DNA of 64,000 nucleotides from Megaleporinus macrocephalus (lineage: Eukaryota; Chordata; Actinopteri; Characiformes; Anostomidae), in assembly GCA_021613375.1 (NCBI GenBank), contig CM038720.1, forward strand, positions 41,991,449-42,055,448, written 5' to 3'. The translations under genes were made by a program, and so were the position numbers. Below, piece after piece: positions 56,325 through 64,000 of the stretch. The notes under the pieces were generated by a model. The model searched no databases. It was not told the DNA's origin and worked only from the letters and a program-made list of their open reading frames with translations. Each line of letters opens with the position of its first letter. Position 1 is the stretch's first letter.

Positions 56325-59300
56325 CTGAGGATATACAATTAACCACATCACTTCACTTTCAAAGAAGAAAATAACCAACATCTGGAGTGGCTCATCATTT
56401 TAATCACTACAACAGATGATTTATAAATATAGTGTTCTTGGAAGACAAGCTAATCTGATAACAGTTGTAGTTGTAGCTGTGGTTCTGAGAGTAGTGATAC
56501 TCAGTAATAATCTATTTACTTCATTTCTTGATACTGTTTTGAGATATTTAATCATCACAAGAACTAAAACGTGACCACCAGTCTCACCTTTGCGATCTCG
56601 GAAAGATACACTCGTCTCTCGTCGTAGGCCTTCTGGTACGCCTGATGCAAACAGAAATAAGAACCGCTTAATGCAGATCACGCAGGTCCGAGCACTCCAT
56701 CCTTCATGTTACATTGAGCGAGACTGGGTTATTACATTTAATCCTCCATTTCTCTCCGGTTAAAGACGCCCAGGATCAGCCGAAGATAATTGCCAACATG
56801 TCTCAGGGGAGCCCGAGCAGCCCGAGCAGCCCCAGTCACCTCATTCAATCCTCCACCTCAGTAAAGCATGTGCTGCAGACCCAGTAAGACAATAACCTTC
56901 ATACTCACATCCACATGCATACTCAGTGAGTATCTGCTTTAAGCACTGCTTCACCAGGCGTGAGGATCTTGGTGTGGGTGTTTGTAGGACTACAGTAGGG
57001 TTTATCCATCCATCCATCCATCCATCTATCCATCCATCCATTCATCCATCTATCCATCCATCCATCCATCCATCCATTATCTACCGCTTTTCCAGGGGCC
57101 CAGGTCGCGGGGGCAGCAGTCTAAGCAGAGAAACCCAGACTTCCCTCTCCCCAGCCACCTTCTCTAGCTCCCGGGAGGGATACTGAGGCGTTCCCAGGCC
57201 AGCCGAGAGATATAATCCCTCCAGCGTGTCCTGGGTCTTCCCCAAGGTCTCCTCCGGGTCGGACATGTATGGAACACCTCCACAGGGGCCGTCCAGAAGG
57301 CATTCTAACCAGATGCACAAACCACCTTGTTTGGCAGGAGGTCATTATTTCTATTTAATTGTACCTCAATTACACACAGCTGCCCTTTACATTGTGTGAT
57401 AGTTTCACAATGGACCAATAGAAATACTCCAAAACAGCTTGGGAATATCTCTGGTTCCATTGACTTCCATTGAAAGTAAAGAGTAACTCTTCTGTAAAGT
57501 TGACATTTTGGAGACTTGTTTTTCTTTGATGTTTCTATACGAGTGGCGTTAGATACAGACAATAACGATGTAATAAAATAAAAATATAGGAAAACCTTTC
57601 CCTCCTGCTCCATCCTCAGCCGACACTCCAGCAGCTGGCTCTGGAGGCTGGTCCTCTCCGTGCTCAGAAGTTGGAGTCTGTGTGTTAAAGCATCCTGTTG
57701 AATAATCCAAAATCAGACTCTCTTACAAACAGGGTTATCACTGGAACCAGCAGATAATCCAATAAAAACAAAACAATATTTGACATTTTATTTTATAATT
57801 ACATTTATATTGATATTTATTATCTTGTTTGTCAATCCAAGTAGATATCATCCCACTTTCTACATGTTAAAAATATATAATCAACTGCAAAATTGAATTC
57901 TCTGATCAAATTACACATGTAATCAATTTTCTAATTATAATAAATTAAAACATCTTCTACAGGAAACTTAACCCTTTAACATCAAGTAAATCATATTTGG
58001 TACACAAGTTGTTGAGACTGTAAATCATCACTGTTTTTATTGTTTTCCTAGAAAACCTGATGTACATCTAAACTTTGCTCAAACCCACACTTGGTAAAGT
58101 TTAGTGGAGAACTGAAGATTGAAGGTGATACAGAATGTGCAAGAAATTTGTAAAAATTCTATTTTTTTAAGTTAGAAATGATTAAACATTTAGTGTAACT
58201 GCAGTAGGTGATGGTGGTTTAGTGTCCTGTTAGTCCTGAGAGCTACTCCGGACGCAGCGTTAGTGAATCTGAGTCTGAGCAGGATTTATTCAATGCTGCT
58301 GACATTAAGTCACGCAAACACAATCAAGTGTTCATCTCCATCTTCTCCTTCAGAGCATGATGAAATACAAGAGCGACTCGGGCAACGTGGCATTACGGCC
58401 GTCAGCCGTCTGCGACTCTAATCCCGCTTCTCTGCTCGTCTCTCTCTCGCTCAGTGGCCTGAGTAACCCGGGGCATGTTCACACTTTAAACCAATCTATT
58501 TATCATTCTGTCCTCCTGGGCCCTCTCGCTCAGCCCTTCATTAGGCATTAGGCTGTGAGCCCCCTCCCCCCTCCCTCCCTCTGCTCATCAACTGATTGCT
58601 GCTCGCTGATTAAATATTTTTTCAGTGGGATGATTTTAATCTGCTCTCGGCGAGTGCAGGCTTCAACAGATTTAAAGAGACAGTTCACAGCAAAACAATG
58701 GACTAGAGAGATGCGCCCCGGCGTCTGTGACATCAATTATTACTAGTTTTACTATTATTTTACTATTATTGTTATTATTATTATATATGTCCTACAGTCA
58801 TACTCCTGAGCAGAAACAAATTTCTGTCTTTACTCTTCCTGAGGTAATGACCACCCTCCCATCCTGCTGAACGCTGTTGAAGGACTGACCATCGGGGTCT
58901 CCTCCCCACCAATCAACAGCCAGCTCTCCTGTCCATGTGTGTCTACTGCTACAGCCTCAGTTACATCACTGTACCATCCAGATGTCATTGAGATAGGATG
59001 TGACTGTTTCAGCTCACGCCCACTTTACATAAAGCCTCAGCCAGAGACTGCCTCAGTCAGAGACTGCCTCAGTCAGAGACTGCCTCTATCTGTGCAGCTT
59101 CTAAAGCTTTGCTATCCAGATTTCAAACAGAGACTCTTTTCTTTGGTGTTTAGTTTATTAAACTGTAAATACTGTTTGATCAGAGGAGGAACGCGTCTCC
59201 ACTTGTGAGTCTTGGTTCCTCCCAAGGTTTCTTCCTCCAGTCTGAGGCAGTTTTTCTTGCCACCCTCGCCTCTGGCTTGCCCACTATGGGATATATATGT

Positions 59301-60580
59301 TGAAACTGTATGTGTTTACACTCCCGTAAAGCTGCTTTGGGATGACATTGCTGTAAAAGCGCTACACAGATAAACTTTAACTGAACTGAATTGATGAAAA
59401 AGGGGGATCAGTAGTAGGCCTATATGGGACCGCAGGCTAATGTAGCAGCCTGTAACTGTGACTGTGCAGTTGGTTCTCACTCACCACCGTCATTTCATCA
59501 TATGAACGAATGGAAGCCAGTCGATCTGAAAAAAAAAAACATATTTAAAAGTGACCTTCTGACCTCACTATGGGTCACTAATGCAACACACGGCTGCTCC
59601 TGCCGTTCCTGGATTTTATAAAATTATTCTAAAACAACTGTGGAACCAAAACAATGCTGCTTATAACATTTTAGCATCAGAGGAATGTTTATAACATTAG
59701 TTTTCACAATAAATTAAACATCCAAACAATATTTGAAGTGCTAATAAAACAGAATGATATAAATTCAGTACTCTGTACCCATGGGATTTCCACGAAGGCC
59801 CTCAAGTCTCTCCTGCACCACTCCGATTTGCCTCTCCAGCTGCCCGTTCAGCTCCAGCTGGGTCTCATATCTGGTTCTCCACTCATTCCCTGAGGAGAGC
59901 AAAAACAAAGCCTCGTACACTGATCTGCAGTCAGCTCGCCCCACATAACCTGCATCACACCTCCTTGTATCAGCTCCACTGACCATACAGGAGCTCCACT
60001 CACTGTCCACTGTCCACCAGTGGAGCTGATACAGTGGACAGTGAGTGTAGGTCCTGTATGGTCAGTGGAGCTGATACAGTGGACAGTGAGTGTAGGTCCT
60101 GTATGGTCAGTGGAGCTGATCCAGTGGACAGTGAGTGTAGATACAGGGAGGTGGACCTAATTAATTGGACAGTGAGTGTGTAGAAACACTTGAACTGACC
60201 CTGGACCAGCAACCAACGGCCACCTTTCCTACTGTGTCAATAAAGACCAGAAAGCTCAATCATTCATCATAACAGGAAGTGTTTTAGAGGTTGTGAGAAA
60301 CGGTCAAGGCAGGTGAGATGTTACCTTCTCCCTCCATGCTGTGCAGTCGCTGCTCCAAATCAGCCAACGTGCTTCTCAGGTCAGAAACTGAGTCCTCCAG
60401 CATCTCTCTTCAGAGGACAGTGGAGTCCAGAGCGCAGGGAGAACAAGCAGCATGTCAGCACCACGAGCTACAACCACCTACAACTACAGCTGGCGGTCAT
60501 ACTTACTTCACCTCCCTCTCGTGCTGGAGCTCTGCCTGAAGTCGAGCTGCGTCATAACTCCGCATATCAGCATCTCCCAT
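56244..60580 (-). CDS. ccdc169: ccdc169, coiled-coil domain-containing protein 169 (seven exons, 180 aa)
   Basis: Seven exons can be joined on the minus strand: 60580-60507, 60407-60325, 59889-59779, 59525-59485, 57694-57596, 56641-56588 and 56324-56244. All introns have GT-AG ends and all phases fit, giving 543 nt, 180 residues and a TAA stop. The product is almost all charged coiled coil with no signal peptide or membrane segment. From memory it follows vertebrate CCDC169 block by block: N-terminal [38 protein letters not shown] then [21 protein letters not shown] and [15 protein letters not shown]. Human CCDC169 is about 214 residues, so the C-terminus here is shorter or another exon follows, because the stop overlaps a possible donor (AGAG|GTAAAA). 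The family's biochemical role is not established. Neighbours: dclk1 lies downstream on the same strand, as in human. The promoter carries an X-box at 60625-60639. A Tc1 transposon abuts the 3' end. Confidence 0.88.
56588..56641 (-). CDS. ccdc169: ccdc169 coding exon 6
   Basis: 54 nt, 18 codons, between tttgcatcag and AAG|GTGAGA. It encodes [18 protein letters not shown], matching the human AYQKINNERRTYLAEM block. Confidence 0.9.
57003..57345 (-). mobile_element. 3' end of a non-LTR retrotransposon with (GGAT)n tail, in ccdc169 intron
   Basis: On the minus strand the frame reads ...[32 protein letters not shown] sequence and LPPRPGP, then ends in a tandem (GGAT)n tail at 57078-57003. This is the usual C-terminus and tail of Rex/RTE-like fish LINEs. 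It is truncated at its 5' end, as expected of a LINE insertion. Subfamily not certain. Confidence 0.65.
57596..57694 (-). CDS. ccdc169: ccdc169 coding exon 5
   Basis: 99 nt, 33 codons, phase 0 at both ends, after ttattcaacag and before AAG|GTTTTC. It encodes [20 protein letters not shown] and then [13 protein letters not shown], which aligns without gaps to the human DSLNALLKHLEEEKISLENQ block. The 1.8-kb intron before it carries an L2/SINE-like repeat; the intron after it carries a LINE 3' tail. Confidence 0.9.
57695..58834. other. ccdc169 intron 4, unique part
   Basis: 57700-58350 is AT-rich. 58350-58740 is non-repetitive, GC-balanced and contains CpGs; it may be a conserved non-coding element. 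No exon is needed here, because exons 4 and 5 join in phase. Confidence 0.35.
58835..59395 (+). mobile_element. L2/SINE-like repeat, copy in ccdc169 intron 4
   Basis: Over 500 bp matches 20755-21335: CTGAACGCTGTTGAAGGACT, CAGCTCTCCTGTCCAT and a run of 'cagtcagagactgcct' units. It ends in the common fish 3' module GTAAAGCTGCTTTG..GACA-CA--GCTGTAAAAGCGCTACACA and ATAAACTTTAACTGAA. This tail module is typical of retroposons mobilised by L2-type LINEs. Confidence 0.6.
59485..59525 (-). CDS. ccdc169: ccdc169 coding exon 4 (41-nt small exon)
   Basis: A 41-nt exon after a long polypyrimidine tract (a run of T on the minus strand) and tcag, ending at GTG|GTGAGT. It encodes (D)[13 protein letters not shown], matching the vertebrate DRLSSIRVYERM block. 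It was found only because exon 3 ends in phase 1 while exon 5 starts in phase 0; this exon repairs the frame exactly. Confidence 0.88.
59779..59889 (-). CDS. ccdc169: ccdc169 coding exon 3
   Basis: 111 nt between the acceptor gctctcctcag and donor CATGG|GTACAG. It encodes [20 protein letters not shown] followed by [16 protein letters not shown]. This is the most diagnostic part of the gene: NEW-TRYETQ-ELN-QLE-QI and RGNP are hallmarks of CCDC169. Confidence 0.92.
59975..60185. repeat. 45-bp tandem repeat in ccdc169 intron 2
   Basis: Three to four units of 'cagtggagctgatacagtgg' plus 'acagtgagtgtaggtcctgt' plus ATGGT. Derived from the terminal part of the repeat at 40848-41400. Confidence 0.85.
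60325..60407 (-). CDS. ccdc169: ccdc169 coding exon 2
   Basis: 83 nt, starting after the acceptor ctctgaag and ending at GAAG|GTAACA (phase 1). It encodes [20 protein letters not shown] and then LHSMEGEG, a heptad-patterned coiled coil matching the vertebrate MLELSVSELR block. The intron before it is only 99 bp. Confidence 0.87.
60507..60580 (-). CDS. ccdc169: ccdc169 coding exon 1
   Basis: Holds the ATG (60580-60578) and the first 24 codons plus 2 nt, ending at a perfect donor, AA|GTAAGT. It encodes [20 protein letters not shown] and a few more residues. An alternative donor (GAG|GTGAAG) lies 5 nt earlier, but using GTAAGT with exon 2 starting at 60407 gives the same spacing as the human protein between its ELLLEKKRQ and MLE blocks. 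The 5' UTR extends upward from 60581 by an unknown distance. Confidence 0.85.
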
Positions 60581-60725
60581 CTTCTCCCAGCTCAGCTCTC
60601 CACACGCTTTACAACTGTTAGGCTGTAACCATGGGCAACGTGAACCTACTCGCGGGCCTTAGTTGCGCCCCCCTCCACTCCCTATTCAGAGAAGCCCCAC
60701 CCCCAGAGCTAGGATTGGCCAGCAG
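60581..60725 (-). promoter_or_regulatory. ccdc169 promoter region with X-box, CCAAT box and GC box
   Basis: On the minus strand this short stretch has a CCAAT box (60718-60714), a GC-rich Sp/KLF-type block (60705-60694) and an exact RFX X-box (60639-60625) just upstream of the ccdc169 ATG. There is no TATA box, which fits a housekeeping- or cilium-type promoter. The transcription start is not visible. Confidence 0.6.
60625..60639. promoter_or_regulatory. X-box (RFX-factor binding motif)
   Basis: The plus strand reads GTAACC-ATG-GGCAAC and fits the X-box consensus GTNRCC-N(0-3)-RGYAAC at every position. It lies 45 bp before the ccdc169 start codon, the usual distance for RFX-controlled cilium genes. 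The motif is nearly palindromic, so orientation is not informative. Confidence 0.7.
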
Positions 60726-60949
60726 TTGGTATAAACTGACCACTGTGTGGTATTTGAGACACACTGAAGGAGAAAAGCTGCTCAAATCAGTTAAAAAGAT
60801 ATAAACCACCTGATTCAGAGAGAAGAAACCAAACTCTACAGCTCAAACATAAACCAGTTCATTAATTATCTAAATGTAGTGGACCTACACGCGTCTTCTG
60901 TTGATAATAGAAAAATTAGGAAGCCTATAAGGTGACATAAGGAGTCCAT

Positions 60950-61367
60950 TACTATGTTGAGGGTACAATTTACTATATTGAGGCCACATGATATTATATT
61001 AAGGCCACAAATTACTATTTCAAAGCCTCAAGCCATTATACTGAGGCTGTACTTTGCTATATTAAAGAAACAATATACTATGTTGAGGCCACAGATGTTT
61101 TTAGAGGCCAAAAGTTACTAAATAGTGGATCCAATCTGCTGTACAAATTACTATACTGTAGCTGCTCGCATTCAATAAAACTTGGCTTGACCCGCCATCA
61201 CTCAAGTATCCTGTCTGCCATGAATCTTGAGGCAAGAGACAAGACTCTTCTTGGTAGATCTATGGTGGAACGAACTTCCACTGGCTGTCCGAACAGCAAA
61301 CTCTCTCACAGTCTTCCAAAACAGACTGAAAGCCATGAGCAACTTTAATGAGGCCACAAATTACTCT
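60950..61367. repeat. Diverged left edge of the 42-bp array
   Basis: Degenerate 'ttactatattgaggccacaa' units, interrupted by a retroposon-like fragment at 61165-61330. Confidence 0.6.
61165..61330 (+). mobile_element. Retroposon-like fragment beside the 42-bp array
   Basis: Contains 'ctatggtggaacgaacttcc', 'actggctgtccgaacagcaa' and 'cacagtcttccaaaacagac', a module often seen near the 3' end of fish L2-type elements. It interrupts the diverged edge of the minisatellite. Confidence 0.4.
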
Positions 61368-63526
61368 ACCCAAGCTATGAGTTAATATATGGAGGCCACA
61401 TATTACTATACTAAAGCCATGAGTTAATATATGGAGGCCACAACTTACTATACTAAAGCCATGAGTTACTATATGGAGGCCACATATTACTATACTAAAG
61501 CCATGAGTTACTATATGGAGGTCACAAATTACTATACTAAAGCCATGAGTTACTATATGGAGGCCACATATTACTATACTAAAGCCATGAGTTAATATTT
61601 GGTGGCCACAACTTACTATACTAAAGCCATGAGTTACTATATGGTGGCCACAACTTACTATACTAAAGCCATGAGTTAATATTTGGTGGCCACAACTTAC
61701 TATACTAAAGCCATGAGTTACTATATGGTGGCCACAACTTACTATACTAAAGCCATGAGTTACTATATGGAGGTCACAAATTACTATACTAAAGCCATGA
61801 GTTACTATATGGTGGCCACATATTACTATACTAAAGCCATGAGTTACTATATGGTGGCCACATATTACTATACTAAAGCCATGAGTTACTATATGGTGGC
61901 CACATATTACTATACTAAAGCCATGAGTTAATATATGGTGGCCACATATTACTATACTAAAGCCATGAGTTACTATATGGAGGTCACAAATTACTATACT
62001 AAAGCCATGAGTTAATATATGGTGGCCACAACTTACTATACTAAAGCCATGAGTTACTATATGGAGGTCACAAATTACTATACTAAAGCCATGAGTTAAT
62101 ATATGGTGGCCACATATTACTATACTAAAGCCATGAGTTACTATATGGTGGCCACATATTACTATACTAAAGCCATGAGTTACTATATGGAGGTCACAAA
62201 TTACTATACTAAAGCCATGAGTTAATATATGGTGGCCACAACTTACTATACTAAAGCCATGAGTTACTATATGGAGGTCACAAATTACTATACTAAAGCC
62301 ATGAGTTAATATATGGTGGCCACATATTACTATACTAAAGCCATGAGTTAATATTTGGTGGCCACAACTTACTATACTAAAGCCATGAGTTACTATATGG
62401 AGGCCACAACTTACTATACTAAAGCCATGAGTTACTATATGGTGGCCACAACTTACTATACTAAAGCCATGAGTTAATATTTGGTGGCCACAACTTACTA
62501 TACTAAAGCCATGAGTTACTATATGGTGGCCACAACTTACTATACTAAAGCCATGAGTTACTATATGGAGGTCACAAATTACTATACTAAAGCCATGAGT
62601 TACTATATGGTGGCCACATATTACTATACTAAAGCCATGAGTTACTATATGGTGGCCACATATTACTATACTAAAGCCATGAGTTAATATATGGTGGCCA
62701 CATATTACTATACTAAAGCCATGAGTTACTATATGGAGGTCACAAATTACTATACTAAAGCCATGAGTTAATATATGGTGGCCACAACTTACTATACTAA
62801 AGCCATGAGTTACTATATGGAGGTCACAAATTACTATACTAAAGCCATGAGTTAATATATGGCGCCACATATTACTATACTAAAGCCATGAGTTACTATA
62901 TGGTGGCCACAACTTACTATACTAAAGCCATGAGTTAATATATGGAGGTCACAAATTACTATACTAAAGCCATGAGTTACTATATGGAGGCCACATATTA
63001 CTATACTAAAGCCATGAGTTACTATATGGAGGTCACAAATTACTATACTAAAGCCATGAGTTACTATATGGTGGCCACATATTACTATACTAAAGCCATG
63101 AGTTAATATATGGTGGCCACATATTACTATACTAAAGCCATGAGTTACTATATGGTGGCCACAAATTACTATACTAAAGCCATGAGTTATTATATGGTGG
63201 CCACAAATTACTATACTAAAGCCACGAGTTAATATATGGTGGCCACAACTTACTATACTAAAGCCATGAGTTACTATATGGAGGCCACATATTACTATAC
63301 TAAAGCCATGAGTTACTAAATGGAGGTCACAAATTACTATACTAAAGCCATGAGTTAATATATGGAGGCCACAAATTACTATACTAAAGCCATGAGTTAC
63401 TATATGGAGGCCACAAATTACTATACTAAAGCCATGAGTTACTATATGGAGGCCACAAATTACTATACTAAAGCCATGAGTTAATATATGGAGGCCACAA
63501 ATTACTATACTAAAGCCATGAGTTAG
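61368..63526. repeat. 42-bp minisatellite (~51 units)
   Basis: Unit 'actatactaaagccatgagt' plus 'tactatatggtggccacata' plus TT, 14 codons. The minus strand has a 536-codon frame repeating HGFSIVICGHHIVT. A run of units at 61683-61931 recurs at 62481-62687, exactly 798 bp (19 units) away. Degenerate units flank the array to 63600. Confidence 0.95.
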
Positions 63527-63599
63527 TTTACTTTATTGAGGCCAAATGTTACTATATTAAAGATCTCATTTAATATATTAAGGCCAGAATATGAGAAAC

Positions 63600-64000
63600 C
63601 TGTGGCCTGAATAAATTAATCCACACCTTCTTAAAAATGTAAAATTAATCACCATGTCTCCAAATAGTTTTGGGAATGTTTTTGTCTTCCCTGACCACCA
63701 ACAATGGATTTAAACTGTGTGTAAACTCTCATTATTCTGTTACACTAAAGTATTTGCATTACTGTATTTTTACAATAATTAAAAAAATAAATAATATGAA
63801 TCAATCCTTAGAAACAAATATATTACATTACTTAGATTTGGTTACATTGACAGCATAAAATGAAGATGTAATATAGAGATATTACCGTAAATATAATAAT
63901 AATTGTGATAATATTCATATACATACAAAATAGTAAAGTTTATATTAAGAATATAATGTAAAACAGATCTTATTAAACTCATTCATCTTCACAAGTTCTT
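63600..64000. other. AT-rich end of window, nothing recognised
   Basis: No repeat array or frame with features. Confidence 0.4.

Noticed and set aside
57081..57345. Minus frames as a host gene exon in ccdc169
   Set aside because: They are the C-terminus of a LINE with a (GGAT)n tail, and exons 5 and 6 join in phase without it.
59765..60010. 81-codon frame as a stand-alone gene
   Set aside because: Only 59779-59889 is coding, as ccdc169 exon 3; the rest is intron read-through.
61260..62870. 536-codon frame as a protein
   Set aside because: Product of a 42-bp tandem repeat; the flanks are degenerate copies of the same unit, not exons.

Overview
The window looks like nuclear DNA of a teleost fish. 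It has spliced genes with GT-AG introns, fish-type transposons (Tc1/mariner, hAT-type MITEs, L2- and Rex/RTE-like LINEs, tRNA-derived SINEs) and a very large load of microsatellites and minisatellites. Some dispersed repeats resemble families common in characiform and catfish genomes, but the species cannot be named from the sequence alone. There are no bacterial-type operons, rRNA genes or CRISPR arrays.

Only two protein-coding genes can be supported, both on the minus strand. (1) A seven-exon gene at 60580..56244 encodes a coiled-coil protein of 180 residues. I recognise it as CCDC169 from conserved blocks in exons 3 to 6. (2) The 5' end of a doublecortin-family gene, best matched to dclk1, has coding exons at 47311..46957 and 45756..45410, joined in phase. 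A probable non-coding first exon and promoter lie near 49.6-49.96 kb. The order and shared strand match human chromosome 13 (CCDC169 - SOHLH2 - DCLK1). No bHLH gene was recognised in the SOHLH2 position, which is filled with transposon debris.

Layout: 1-45.4 kb has no further recognisable exon and is read as the large dclk1 intron after coding exon 2. It is packed with tandem arrays (AT-rich 1-722; G-rich 1.83-3.19 kb; 20-bp 9.84-11.31 kb; 32-bp 11.38-12.14 kb; 22-bp 17.18-18.34 kb; 72-bp 26.82-27.34 kb; 69-bp 27.69-30.12 kb; 29-bp 35.03-37.58 kb; 27-bp 38.63-39.39 kb; 28-bp 42.23-43.03 kb; 9/10-bp 43.16-44.73 kb) and dispersed repeats. 45.4-50 kb holds the 5' end of dclk1, a cluster of three decayed tRNA-like modules and simple repeats. 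50.5-56.2 kb is a transposon nest: a decayed L2-type reverse transcriptase, a short Tc1-like remnant and a broken full-length Tc1 transposon ending 13 bp after the ccdc169 stop codon. 56.2-60.6 kb is ccdc169, with a LINE tail and an L2/SINE-like copy in its introns. 60.6-64 kb holds its promoter, which contains an exact RFX X-box, and a 42-bp minisatellite.

Almost all long open reading frames in the window (up to 704 codons) are products of stop-free tandem repeats, not genes. The most interesting signals are the X-box at ccdc169, the Tc1 insertion at its 3' end, a 1.47-kb array with about 40 perfect Grainyhead-type sites, an adjacent GATA-motif array, the tRNA-like trio, and a dispersed repeat whose ~100-codon frame is kept open in four copies. 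I found no new multi-gene system.
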